From positions 434,001-498,000 of the forward strand of contig JBNJFY010000002.1 in the NCBI GenBank assembly GCA_051747265.1: 64,000 bases of DNA. Reading direction: 5' to 3'. Of this stretch, positions 8,716 through 17,508 are shown one piece after another. This DNA comes from JBNJFY01 sp051747265. Its GTDB lineage: Bacteria; Bacteroidota; Rhodothermia; Balneolales; Balneolaceae. The notes below the pieces were generated by a model, which was given only the letters and a program-made list of their open reading frames with translations, searched no databases and was not told the DNA's origin. The position numbers and the translations under genes are program-made. The first letter of the stretch is position 1. Every line of letters begins with the position of its first letter.

Positions 8716-11142
8716 ATGCAGCAACCGCTACTTTCTGTCGCGCTACCCGTTTACAACCAACACGATCAGATTGAATCGACGTTGACCGCCCTGTATGAAT
8801 GTTCGCAGGTGCCTATGGAGGTCATTTTGATTGACGACGCTTCCACCGATGATTCGCAAGAGGTGATTCATTCGGTGCTGGACTACTATCAGCATGAGCG
8901 GACCTTCTTTTTTGAGCACGCACAACATTGGGGCCGTGGCAATACTTTAAACGAAGCCCTGCAACAAATTTCCGCTCCCTATTTCTGGATCCCCGGTGAT
9001 GTGGAAGAGATCCAGGAATCCGCGTTATTGGAAGCCCTGGACGGGCTGAGTAAACAACCGGCTACCGGTGCTTACCTGGGTTTTGACCCTCTACCTAAAT
9101 CGGTGGAGCAGTGGCTGGGCATGCTGGAAGCGGATGTACTACCCACCGATGACCTGTTCCTCTGGCAGCTGCCCCAGGTGCCCATGCATCAACTGTTTTT
9201 CAATCCATACCTGGCTGCCCACCATGGTGCGGAATTGGCCTTGCGCCTGCAGCATCAACGGGAGCTGAATCAAGCGGATCCGTTTTTTACGCTGAGTCAG
9301 GAAGCCCCGCTGCCGCAGCCGGATCGGGTATTGGTTTCTGAATTTGTGTATAGTATGCTGCGGCGTCCCCACCTTACCGCCGATGAGCAGCAGCAATTGC
9401 TGGGCGTGCTGCATGCCTTCCACGAAGACAGCGAGGTAATCAGCGATCAGCTTTCTGAGTTGGATTTGGATGTGGACTCCGATCAACCACTGGATCTGGA
9501 CGCCCTGTTTGCCGAAGCCCAAGAGTATCATCAGAACGGGCAGATTTCGGTGGCTTTGGAAATCCTGACCCTCATACTAAACGAAAATGATTCGCACGAA
9601 CCCGCGCGGCAGCTAAAAATTCAACTGCTGGAGCGGCAACGCCGCTATGTGGAAGCCTCGGAATTGAAGCATCAACAACGAGAACAGCGACCACCGGTTA
9701 CGCCGGATCCGGAAGAACCGGAACTGACCTCCATCACCCCGGAACCGGAGGCCTCCGAACCCGAGGATTCTCCTACGTCGGAATCCGTGGAGGAACCAGC
9801 TCCATCCCCTGAGCCAGAAGAGACAGAGGATGAGGCGGAGATCCGAACCAGTATCATTATCCCCACCACTGCGGACAGCAAACCCCTGCTGGAGGCCTGC
9901 CTGGTGCATCTGAGTAAGCATGCGGATCCAGCCACCACTGAATTGATCATTGTGGACAACGCCTCGCTGGATGATACCTTCGAATACCTTGAGCAATTGA
10001 AAGAGCAGCATTTCTTTCATGTGCAAGTGCTCACCCATTCCAAGAATGTGGGTTTTGCCCGATCCATTAACGAAGGTATTGCTCGCGCGCAAGGACGATA
10101 CCTTTGCGCCATGCACACCGATGTAATGCTGGATGATGATGTGCCCGGCCAGCTGGCTGATTTGCTGGATCGGGATGAGGATCATGTGGTGGGCTTGATT
10201 GCGCCACTGGCCGCCAACGCGCTGAACCCTCAGCAGGAAGCCGAGGGTCCGGCGGAGGATGACGAGCTGGTGGAAGTGGATTTTGTGGACAGCTTTATGA
10301 TGATGTGGCGCGCGGATATGGGGCTGACCTTTGACGAACAGTTTGGCGCGGCCTATTTCGAGGACGTGGATTTTGGATTGCAGGTGCAGCAGCATGGCAT
10401 GCGTATTGCGGTAGCGCCCGGACTTTGGGTGGATCACTACGAGCGAACCATTACCAAGGAGCTGGGGCTTTCGCCCAACGGCCGATTGTACTGGGAAAAC
10501 GCGGCCCGGTTTAATGCCAAGTGGGAGATCCATACGGAATTCCCCAATGTGGAGCCTTCCACCAAGGAGTGGGAAAAACTGTGCATTCTGGGCGAACTGA
10601 TGAATCCTTACGCACCAGAACCGGAGTATCTGGATCTGTTTGATCAGTGGTTTACCTCCGAAGCCAAGACTCAGATGCTAAAGCCCGAACGATCTGTTGA
10701 TGAACAGGTGGCCTTGATGCAGCTGATGATTTCGGTGGATCAGCGGGATACCCTGCGCGAGTTGGAGGATATCGTGGATCAGGAAGCGTTGCCTATCGGC
10801 TTGATCCAACGACTGGTAGATTACTATTTTGATCGCCACATTTACAGCCGTTGCAAGTTGTATCTGGACTTGGTTCCCCGTGAAGAACGCCCACTGAACC
10901 TATATATCTCCGAATTGAAAATAGCGGTTAAAGAACGGGAAATGAGTCACGCCATTGAGCTGCTATCTGCCCTGATGGATGAAGCTCCGGTGCATCCCGA
11001 ACTGTTGGAGCTGGCTGGAGAGATCCACCACTTTAAAGGCAACACGGAACAAGCCGCCGAGTTCTACGATCTGTCCCAGCAGGTCTATCCGAATAGCTTG
11101 CGCCCCAAGGCCGAGCGGGTGCAGAATGATTACGTGGTTTAG
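8716..11142 (+). CDS. Double GT2-family glycosyltransferase with TPR segments
   Basis: 808 aa, cytoplasmic. Residues 4-210 form a first GT2-like domain (LLSVALPVYNQ, then VILIDDASTDDS), but the usual DxD position reads PGDVEE, so it may be degenerate. Residues 255-330 look like a short TPR-type helical linker, followed by a very Pro/Glu-rich spacer at about 330-372. A second GT2 domain spans about 376-600, with TSIIIPTT, IVDNASLDDT, NVGFARSINEG, a TDVMLDDDV acceptor region and YFEDVDFGLQV. The C-terminal part (about 680-808) is again TPR-like. Tandem GT2 proteins of this kind extend or decorate surface glycans or glycoproteins. There is no neighbouring polysaccharide cluster; the gene is alone between two copies of the 210-bp repeat. 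Substrate unknown. Confidence 0.85.
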   Translation: MQQPLLSVALPVYNQHDQIESTLTALYECSQVPMEVILIDDASTDDSQEVIHSVLDYYQHERTFFFEHAQHWGRGNTLNEALQQISAPYFWIPGDVEEIQESALLEALDGLSKQPATGAYLGFDPLPKSVEQWLGMLEADVLPTDDLFLWQLPQVPMHQLFFNPYLAAHHGAELALRLQHQRELNQADPFFTLSQEAPLPQPDRVLVSEFVYSMLRRPHLTADEQQQLLGVLHAFHEDSEVISDQLSELDLDVDSDQPLDLDALFAEAQEYHQNGQISVALEILTLILNENDSHEPARQLKIQLLERQRRYVEASELKHQQREQRPPVTPDPEEPELTSITPEPEASEPEDSPTSESVEEPAPSPEPEETEDEAEIRTSIIIPTTADSKPLLEACLVHLSKHADPATTELIIVDNASLDDTFEYLEQLKEQHFFHVQVLTHSKNVGFARSINEGIARAQGRYLCAMHTDVMLDDDVPGQLADLLDRDEDHVVGLIAPLAANALNPQQEAEGPAEDDELVEVDFVDSFMMMWRADMGLTFDEQFGAAYFEDVDFGLQVQQHGMRIAVAPGLWVDHYERTITKELGLSPNGRLYWENAARFNAKWEIHTEFPNVEPSTKEWEKLCILGELMNPYAPEPEYLDLFDQWFTSEAKTQMLKPERSVDEQVALMQLMISVDQRDTLRELEDIVDQEALPIGLIQRLVDYYFDRHIYSRCKLYLDLVPREERPLNLYISELKIAVKEREMSHAIELLSALMDEAPVHPELLELAGEIHHFKGNTEQAAEFYDLSQQVYPNSLRPKAERVQNDYVV

Positions 11143-11356
11143 GGGAGTTCGTTAATCGTTAATTGTTATTAGGGTTGTGGGCTATTTCTTGCCAATTTTG
11201 TTTTACTAGCTTGAAGTGGTTATTCGTTATTGGTTATTAGGGGTTTTGAGGCAGCATAGAACACAAGCCCCCCCGGATATTATGTGTGCGTGAGTGGAAA
11301 CTGTAGCGACTAATTCGTGATCCTAATAACGAATAACCATTAACAATTAACGAAAC
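11143..11356. repeat. ~210-bp terminal-inverted-repeat element, copy 3
   Basis: It fills the whole gap between two convergent stop codons. The left end is TTCGTTAATCGTTAATTGTT and the right end is its near complement (AATAACCATTAACAATTAAC, then GAAAC). The shared internal blocks CTAGCTTGAAGTGGTTATT and TTATTAGGGGTTTTGAG are present. In this position it may serve as a bidirectional terminator. Confidence 0.7.
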
Positions 11357-12214
11357 CTAAATTCCGCTGTACGTCTCTACGGTGGCCAGCAAGTCCTTGA
11401 GTTGACTCACTCGCTCCATCTCCTCGCGTTTGGCGTAGCCGTGGATCAGGTTGCGGAGAGCGCGGGCCAGTATATCGATGGGACGAGCGGGTTTGAAGTG
11501 GTCGGCTTTGGGTTCGATGCCGTTTTTCTTCAGGAAGTAATAGAGCTGCTCGTAGTTGACAATCTTGCCGCCGTCAAAGGGATCGATAAAGGCCGATTGC
11601 TGCTCCCCATCAAATTTGATCATAAAGTGAATAGGCATGTTGATGCCGTAAAAGGGCAGATCCAGCCGTCGGGCTAAGAATAGTACCACCAGGGATAGCG
11701 AAATGGGCAAGCCTTTGCGCTGATCGATCACCTCGTTCATATAGGAGTTGGAGGGATCGTGATACTCTTCGGTGTCCCCGCGGAAGTTCAGATCATCGAA
11801 TACAAAGCGCAGCAAGCGACGCATCTGCTTGCGCTCGTCCAGGGTGTACCGGATATCACCTGCTACCATATCGGCAAAGTGATCCAGCTTCTTTTTATAC
11901 TCTGAGGCGCGGAGCGTGGGATTGCCAAATCGGGCCAGCAGTAGCATCCCGTCTTCTAGTCGCTCCAGGGTTTTCAGGCCGTTGTCCAGAAAATCCACGA
12001 AGTCTTGTTCCAGATTTCCGTAGGTAATGGAGTGGATGATCTCGTTGATCTTTTCACGCTCTTCGGTGTTCTTCACCTCACTCTTGTGCTGATCGAGTAG
12101 GGGTACGGCTTGATCGCCCAGTTTCATCAACCGCTCTCGCACCTGCTCCTGCACATACGGATCGGGATCATCCAGCAGATATAACAGTGATGTTATTTCG
12201 GACTTGTTAATCAT
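11357..12214 (-). CDS. SirB1-like transglutaminase-fold protein
   Basis: 285 aa, cytoplasmic. Residues 1-60 form a HEAT-like helical start (YLLDDPDPYVQEQVRERLM). The transglutaminase-like core 2 (SirB1) domain follows from about 80 to 230. It has the family hallmark of a DQRKGLPISLSLVVLFLARRL helix, then GINMPIHFMIKFD and FIDPFDGG. The catalytic Cys of true transglutaminases is not present, as is usual for SirB1 proteins, so an enzymatic role is unlikely or altered. It stands alone, convergent with the glycosyltransferase. Biological role unknown. Confidence 0.8.
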   Translation of the reverse strand: MINKSEITSLLYLLDDPDPYVQEQVRERLMKLGDQAVPLLDQHKSEVKNTEEREKINEIIHSITYGNLEQDFVDFLDNGLKTLERLEDGMLLLARFGNPTLRASEYKKKLDHFADMVAGDIRYTLDERKQMRRLLRFVFDDLNFRGDTEEYHDPSNSYMNEVIDQRKGLPISLSLVVLFLARRLDLPFYGINMPIHFMIKFDGEQQSAFIDPFDGGKIVNYEQLYYFLKKNGIEPKADHFKPARPIDILARALRNLIHGYAKREEMERVSQLKDLLATVETYSGI

Positions 12215-12316
12215 GGAGTTTCTAAAAAATTTGGTGACCTGCTGTGCTCAATTTCATTCGTACAACACAGTTCAGCTGATAATCGTGCGATTGAAATATT
12301 ATCTCAATAAATATTA

Positions 12317-12449
12317 GAGGGCTTTGCAAAAGCTTCCGAAATTTATTCGGTCATGGCAAGATGTTGTAATTAATAATCATCGTTTACACAATCTAATCAG
12401 GGGATTGCCGCACTACGTTCGCAATGACAGGTAGTTTTGTAAAGCTCTC
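12317..12449. mobile_element. MITE-like element, copy 1 (133 bp)
   Basis: The terminal inverted repeats are GAGGGCTTTGCAAAA and its near complement (TTTTGTAAAGCTCTC). The element is flanked by an exact 5-bp direct repeat TATTA (12312-12316 and 12450-12454), as expected for a DDE-type transposition product. The interior is shared with the copies at 46037 and 47162, including a GGGGATTGCCGCACTACGTT block. It has no coding capacity and is therefore non-autonomous. No cognate transposase is in the window. Confidence 0.8.
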
Positions 12450-12450
12450 T

Positions 12451-12947
12451 ATTAATGAGTTTCTCTACCTACATAATAAGCGTTCTGACCCTTTCAGTCA
12501 GGTTAGAGTTAGTTATCTTTGGGGGATTGCGGCTTAAAGTTAACATGGGGTCGGGACCGCACTATGATATTAAGTTCTTTCCACGAGCGCGGAAGTTGGC
12601 ATCAACTCATCATGTTACTCGCTGAGTTTATGATTGGGCCTTTAGTGCATTGGGTGCGAGGCTGTGGGAATTTGCTGCTGAGATAAATGAACCCCTTGGT
12701 GCTGCCGATTTAACTTACAAGTCCTATCATTCTTACTCATCGGCGGTGAGGGGAGATGTCGGAACAGTACTATTGGTAATTTTGACGCTTATTTATTGCC
12801 ATTTGCCTAAACCGTTGCCTTAAATACACGTCGGGCTGGCAGCCCGACCTACGTTTGTGTTGGCTCTGAAATCTTACTTCAACATAATGGGGTATATCCG
12901 TTATATTGGAGTCTTTTTGAAACATTCACCGTGATTATACCGCGCTT
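12451..12947. other. Upstream region of arginine deiminase
   Basis: About 500 bases without a gene. Apart from a REP-type palindrome at 12830-12852 nothing definite is visible. Frames are short and broken. The last ~80 bases should hold the arcA promoter, but no motif stands out. Confidence 0.4.
12830..12852 (-). repeat. REP-type palindrome with GTAG foot
   Basis: On the minus strand this reads GTAG, then stem GTCGGGCT, loop GCC, stem AGCCCGAC. A GTAG tetranucleotide next to a GC-rich hairpin is the classic REP layout recognised by RAYT transposases. Only this copy was seen in the window. Confidence 0.6.
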
Positions 12948-14171
12948 ATGAAGATTCATATCAGCTCCGAAACCGATCAACTGCAGGGCGTTGTTGTGCA
13001 CACGCCGGGACGGGAAGTCTCTTTGGTCAACCCGCAAAGCATGCACGAGCTTCTGTTTGATGACATAATTTTTGAAAATGATGCTCGCCGCGAACACCTG
13101 GATATGCTCAAGGTTTTCAAAACGGCTATGCCGGAAGACGGTCAGGTGTTGGAGATCATGGACCTGGCTTTGGAGTCCTTCAAAAGCGTGGAAGCCCGCG
13201 AGCAGTATATTGAGCGGATGATCGAGCGTTTCCGGGAAGATAATATCAAGACCATCCGCAAAGAGCTGCTTAAGCTGGATCCCAAGGAGCTGTTGGAATT
13301 TGTGGTTACCGGGACCACCGATGCCATTAAAGGGTTTAACTTACATCCCTCTCCCAATTTATTGTTTACGCGCGATCTGGCTGTGGTGGTCAACGATAGC
13401 ATTATTTTATCCAATGCCGCCCGCAAAGCGCGGGTGCGCGAATCGCTGCTCATGGAGATCATCGTACAATATCATCCGCTGTTTGAAACCGTGCGCGACA
13501 ACGCCATTCGCATCAACGAGCAGGAAACCATTGAAGGCGGCGATGTGTTGGTGGCCTCCGAAGATCTGGTGATGATCGGGATGAGTGAACGCACCTCTTT
13601 TTCAGGCATCATGAACGCCACCGAAGGCTTGCTGGATCACGGCGTACAAACGGTGCTGGCCGTGGATATTCCCAAGCAGCGCTCCTCCATGCATCTGGAT
13701 ACCATTTTCACCTTTGCCAGCCCGAATGAGTGTATCGCCTTCCCGCCGGCCATCATGGAGCGCAAAGATAATGTAGTGGCCTTAAGTCGTGAGAACGGCA
13801 AGATCATCACCGAAGGGAAATCGTCGCTCAAATCAGCCATGGAAGAATACCTAGGACGTGAGATGACCTTTATCAACTGCGGCGGCGATAACCGAAATGA
13901 CCAGTTCCGGGAGCAATGGACCGACGGCGCCAACGTGTTTGCCCTAGCCCCCGGATTGATTGTAGGGTACGAACGCAACACCAACACCTTCCGCACGTTG
14001 CAGGATCATGGTTTCAGCGTGATGAAGCAGGAAGCGTTCATTGAGGAATATTCCGACAAGGCGTTTACCCCGGGTCAGGATAAGGTGGCGGTTAGTTTCC
14101 GGGGCCACGAACTCTGTCGCGGTCGCGGGGGCGCACGCTGTATGACCATGCCTATTTCCCGTAAATCTTAA
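12948..14171 (+). CDS. arcA: Arginine deiminase
   Basis: 407 aa, cytoplasmic. It hydrolyses L-arginine to citrulline and ammonia. Family motifs are all present in order: the N-terminal ETDQLQGVVVHTPGREV, FTRDLAVVVND near 143, EGGDVLV near 195, HLDTIFTFA near 248, and the catalytic Cys398 in GGARCMTMPISR near the C-terminus. Length is normal for ArcA. No carbamate kinase, ornithine transcarbamylase or antiporter gene follows; the next gene is a membrane protease. Either the rest of the pathway is encoded elsewhere or the enzyme serves arginine turnover or ammonia production rather than ATP generation. Confidence 0.93.
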   Translation: MKIHISSETDQLQGVVVHTPGREVSLVNPQSMHELLFDDIIFENDARREHLDMLKVFKTAMPEDGQVLEIMDLALESFKSVEAREQYIERMIERFREDNIKTIRKELLKLDPKELLEFVVTGTTDAIKGFNLHPSPNLLFTRDLAVVVNDSIILSNAARKARVRESLLMEIIVQYHPLFETVRDNAIRINEQETIEGGDVLVASEDLVMIGMSERTSFSGIMNATEGLLDHGVQTVLAVDIPKQRSSMHLDTIFTFASPNECIAFPPAIMERKDNVVALSRENGKIITEGKSSLKSAMEEYLGREMTFINCGGDNRNDQFREQWTDGANVFALAPGLIVGYERNTNTFRTLQDHGFSVMKQEAFIEEYSDKAFTPGQDKVAVSFRGHELCRGRGGARCMTMPISRKS

Positions 14172-14185
14172 GTTACCCACACACA

Positions 14186-15445
14186 TTGCCCGACGATTAC
14201 TCTGATACAACATCGTACCAAACATCCCCACAATCTGTGCATTCCAGTGATGGCCGAGTAATACGCCCACGTCCGCCAAAGAATCAGCTGGACGCCTGGA
14301 CCATTACCAAACATGTAGCCTTGTTGGTACTTACGTTCGGCACCGTTTCGTTTATGGGGATGCAGTTTGTGGGACAAACGGCGCACTCCACCGACTTATG
14401 GGTACTTATGGGTGATGGCGCTCTATTTGCGGCATTGTTACTTAGTTTTTTGGGGGTACATGAATTCGGTCACTATTTTGCCGCGATTCACCACAACATC
14501 CGGGTGACCCTGCCCTACTTTATTCCCGTTCCATTTGCCATCGGCACCATGGGGGCGGTGATCCGGATCAAGGAGAAGATCAACGATACCAAGAAGCTAT
14601 TCGATCTAGGGATTTCCGGACCGCTGGCTGGCTTTGTGGTTTCCCTGGTGGTCTTGCTGATCGGCTTTTTCACCCTCCCCGATCCCAGTTTCATCAATAA
14701 TTTTTCCGGTCATGAGGCGGTGCAAGAATATGTAGCTCAACATGGCACCTATCCCGACGCGCCCCTGCATGAACCCAGCATGGAAGAAGGTCCCCTGGCC
14801 GGGCAGGTTATGGTGATGGGCAATACCCTATTATATGGATTTTTGGCTCAGTTCTTTGAAAACGTGCCCCCCATGTTCGAGATGTATCACTACCCGTTTC
14901 TGTTTGCCGGCTGGTTGGGGCTGTTTTTTACCGCGCTCAACCTGATGCCCATCGGGCAGCTGGATGGGGGACACATTTTGTACTCGTTGGTGGGCTTTCG
15001 CAATCACCAAAAACTGGCCCGCATCTTTTATACGGCGGTTAGCGCCCTGGCAGGGGTGGGATTTGTGCCGCTGGTCGGCGATTGGCTGGCTGGTTATTCC
15101 CCCTCGTTACAGCTATTCTCCTGGATCCTGTGGGCTGGTGTTCTATTTGCGATGATGCGACGAGCTTTCCACAATAATCATCGGTGGATCGCGCCCTCAT
15201 TAGCCGGATCGCTGATTATCTCAGGTATCCTTATCTACTTTATAATTGGGGATGTTTCGCCACAAAGCTATTTTATGTGGCTGATCTGGCTGCTGTTTAT
15301 CAATTATGCTGTGGGCGTTGAACATCCCCCCGCTCTGTATGAACGTCGGCTGGATCCGGTGCGCCGTTTTTGGGGCTGGACCAGTATGGTTATTTTTGTG
15401 CTTTGTTTCAGCCCGAACCCTGTTTATTTGCTGAACATCGGCTGA
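14186..15445 (+). CDS. Site-2 protease family (M50) membrane protein
   Basis: 419 aa multi-spanning inner-membrane metalloprotease-like protein. The zinc site is intact: HEFGH at 92-96 within a membrane helix and the third ligand Asp in LMPIGQLDGGH near 259. About eight to nine hydrophobic segments are visible. After the second group there is a ~60-residue soluble insertion (about 170-225). The start is TTG at 14186, 14 bases after the arcA stop, so the two are probably cotranscribed. The soluble N-terminus of about 40 residues is Pro/Gln/Ser-rich. It resembles plant/bacterial EGY-like S2P homologues rather than RseP because it lacks an obvious PDZ domain. Substrate unknown. Confidence 0.85.
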   Translation: MPDDYSDTTSYQTSPQSVHSSDGRVIRPRPPKNQLDAWTITKHVALLVLTFGTVSFMGMQFVGQTAHSTDLWVLMGDGALFAALLLSFLGVHEFGHYFAAIHHNIRVTLPYFIPVPFAIGTMGAVIRIKEKINDTKKLFDLGISGPLAGFVVSLVVLLIGFFTLPDPSFINNFSGHEAVQEYVAQHGTYPDAPLHEPSMEEGPLAGQVMVMGNTLLYGFLAQFFENVPPMFEMYHYPFLFAGWLGLFFTALNLMPIGQLDGGHILYSLVGFRNHQKLARIFYTAVSALAGVGFVPLVGDWLAGYSPSLQLFSWILWAGVLFAMMRRAFHNNHRWIAPSLAGSLIISGILIYFIIGDVSPQSYFMWLIWLLFINYAVGVEHPPALYERRLDPVRRFWGWTSMVIFVLCFSPNPVYLLNIG

Positions 15446-15497
15446 TACACAAAACTTATTTACTACTCACTAACAACTCTGACTCGTTAATTTTACC

Positions 15498-15944
15498 ATG
15501 AACCGACTTTCAGTTCTCTCTATAGCGTTACTTGGATTATTTTTCACCTTCTCCGCGTGCGGTGGTTCGGATTCCACTCCGGCTCCCGAAGATATGGCCA
15601 CTACCATCAATCAGTATATTGAAAATGATAACTACGCGGAGGCCATTGAACTGCTGAATAACGCGGATCCGGCCGAAGTAGCCAACCTTGCGTTACTGAA
15701 AGAGAAGGTTCATCTGAATTATGGTCTCTACCTGGAATACCGTGGTGGAGATAAGGATATGCGTGATCGCATGACCGGTGCGCTGCGTCAGTTTATTAAA
15801 ACCTTGCAGATTAACGAGGGTAACGACAAAGCCCGGGCCGAGATCGAGCAGATTATGAGCATTTACCAAACCATGCCCAATAAATCGATCCCGGAAGACA
15901 TTATTACCAACCTGCAGGAGCTGGGTTACAACTACAGCAACTAG
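15498..15944 (+). CDS. Small TPR-like lipoprotein
   Basis: 148 aa with a lipoprotein signal ending FSAC (Cys near residue 21), so it is anchored in the envelope. The mature part is helical (NYAEAIELLNNADPAEVANLALLKEKVHLNYGLYLEY), consistent with one or two TPR-like repeats. There is no catalytic motif. It lies between the site-2 protease and smpB on the same strand with short gaps. Function unknown; a scaffold in the envelope is the only reasonable inference. Confidence 0.75.
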   Translation: MNRLSVLSIALLGLFFTFSACGGSDSTPAPEDMATTINQYIENDNYAEAIELLNNADPAEVANLALLKEKVHLNYGLYLEYRGGDKDMRDRMTGALRQFIKTLQINEGNDKARAEIEQIMSIYQTMPNKSIPEDIITNLQELGYNYSN

Positions 15945-15989
15945 TTATCCTCGAATCATCAAAATTTCGCATTTGAAAACCCTACCGTA

Positions 15990-16463
15990 TTGAGCGAGAA
16001 GTCACCTCCACCTACGATTAAGAATCGCAAAGCGCGACACGAATATTCGGTTGAAGAAACCTACGAGGCGGGTATCGTACTCAAAGGAACCGAAGTGAAG
16101 TCGCTGCGTGCGGGCAAAGCCAGTCTGAACGAAGCTTTTGCCATGGTTGAAAATGGCGAGGTTTGGCTGCGGGAGATGTATATCAAGCCGTACGAGCAGG
16201 GATCCTATTTCAATACCGATCCTCGGCGCCCGCGCAAATTGCTGCTTCACAAAAGTGAGATCCGTAAAATCCAGAAGCATATTGAGCAAGAAGGGTATAC
16301 CATCGTACCGTTAAAGCTCTATTTTAAGAAGGGCTATGCCAAAGTACTGATCGGGGTAGCCAAGGGTAAGAAGAAGTACGACAAACGTCAGGATATCAAA
16401 GAGCGGGATGCCCAGCGCGAAATCGAACGCAAGTACAGCGGGCAGTACAAGATCAATATGTAA
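15990..16463 (+). CDS. smpB: SsrA-binding protein SmpB
   Basis: 157 aa, cytoplasmic. SmpB binds tmRNA and brings it to stalled ribosomes for trans-translation. The OB-fold pattern is complete: NRKARHEYSVEETYEAGIVL, GTEVKSLRAGKASL, EVWLREMYIKPY, RPRKLLLHKSEI, KLYFKKGYAKVLIGVAKGKKKYDKR and a basic C-terminal tail ending in a helix. The start is TTG at 15990; no ATG fits before the conserved part. No ssrA gene was seen nearby. Confidence 0.95.
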   Translation: MSEKSPPPTIKNRKARHEYSVEETYEAGIVLKGTEVKSLRAGKASLNEAFAMVENGEVWLREMYIKPYEQGSYFNTDPRRPRKLLLHKSEIRKIQKHIEQEGYTIVPLKLYFKKGYAKVLIGVAKGKKKYDKRQDIKERDAQREIERKYSGQYKINM

Positions 16464-16520
16464 CCGCCCATTCCGATCATTCATCATCGTTAACCGCAAC
16501 AGCAGTTTCATACCAATCAC

Positions 16521-17459
16521 ATGAAAGTATTAGTCACCGGGGGAGCCGGATTCATTGGATCACACGTAGCCGACGCTTTGATAGCCGCCGGCCATGAAGT
16601 TCACATTATTGATAATCTAAGTGGCGGTTTCACCACCAATGTTCCCGCGGATGCCTATTTCCACGAGATGGATATCCGGGATGAGGATATTCGTCACCTG
16701 TGGGAAAAGCACCAGTTTGAAGTACTCTACCACTTAGCCGCCCAGATGGATGTGCGCACCTCGGTTAGGGATCCCAAGTACGATGCGGATATCAATGTGC
16801 TGGGGTTTATCAACTTAATGGAAGCTGGTCGGGATAATGGATTGAAGAAAGTAGTGTTCTCTTCTACCGGCGGAGCTATTTACGGCGAACCGGAATATAC
16901 GCCACAAGATGAAGATCATGTGGAGCAACCGCTATCGCCCTACGGCATTACCAAACTGGTCACCGAACGGTACCTCTACTTTTATGAACAAACCCACGGC
17001 ATCGATTGGGTGGCCCTGCGCTACGCCAATGTGTACGGACCCCGTCAAAACGCCCACGGCGAAGCGGGAGTGGTCGCTATTTTCACCGAACGCATGCTGC
17101 GCGATCAACAAGCTTATATCAATGGCGATGGCCAGCAGACCCGCGATTACGTGTTTGTGGAAGATGTGGTACAAGCCAACATGAAGGCGCTGGAATACGA
17201 CCAAAACGGCATTTTTAACGTAGGCACGGAAGTAGAAACCAACGTTATTGAGCTGTTTCAAATCCTCCAGAAGCTAACCGGAACCTCCATCGAGCTGAAA
17301 CATGCCGAAGGCAAGCCCGGCGAGCAGCAGCGCAGTGTGGTCGGCACGGAGAAGATTAAAAAAGAACTGGGTTGGGAGCAGCATTACGATCTGGAAGAGG
17401 GTTTGGAAAAAACCGTAGAATGGTTTAAACAGAAGATGGAAGCACAAGCTTCGTCATAG
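16521..17459 (+). CDS. NAD-dependent epimerase/dehydratase (UDP-glucose 4-epimerase type)
   Basis: 312 aa short-chain dehydrogenase-like enzyme. It has the Rossmann motif GGAGFIGSHV at 7-16, the acid IIDNLS for NAD binding, and the catalytic Ser/Thr in SSTGG at 115-119 with Y141-x3-K145. The later NVYGPRQ and NGDGQQTRDYVFVEDV motifs are typical of extended SDRs acting on nucleotide sugars such as UDP-glucose or UDP-glucuronate. It sits between smpB and scpA in a same-strand run with gaps of about 50 bases. The exact substrate cannot be fixed from sequence. Confidence 0.85.
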   Translation: MKVLVTGGAGFIGSHVADALIAAGHEVHIIDNLSGGFTTNVPADAYFHEMDIRDEDIRHLWEKHQFEVLYHLAAQMDVRTSVRDPKYDADINVLGFINLMEAGRDNGLKKVVFSSTGGAIYGEPEYTPQDEDHVEQPLSPYGITKLVTERYLYFYEQTHGIDWVALRYANVYGPRQNAHGEAGVVAIFTERMLRDQQAYINGDGQQTRDYVFVEDVVQANMKALEYDQNGIFNVGTEVETNVIELFQILQKLTGTSIELKHAEGKPGEQQRSVVGTEKIKKELGWEQHYDLEEGLEKTVEWFKQKMEAQASS

Positions 17460-17508
17460 CGTTGTCCTTAACGTCGGCTTTTTAGGTTCCGGCTTATAGC
17501 ATCACCGT

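Noticed and set aside
9613..10533. 306-codon minus-strand frame opposite the glycosyltransferase
   Set aside because: Shadow frame of a clearly recognised GT2 gene.
12947..14171. Complete arginine deiminase operon
   Set aside because: Only arcA is present; neighbours are a site-2 protease and unrelated genes.
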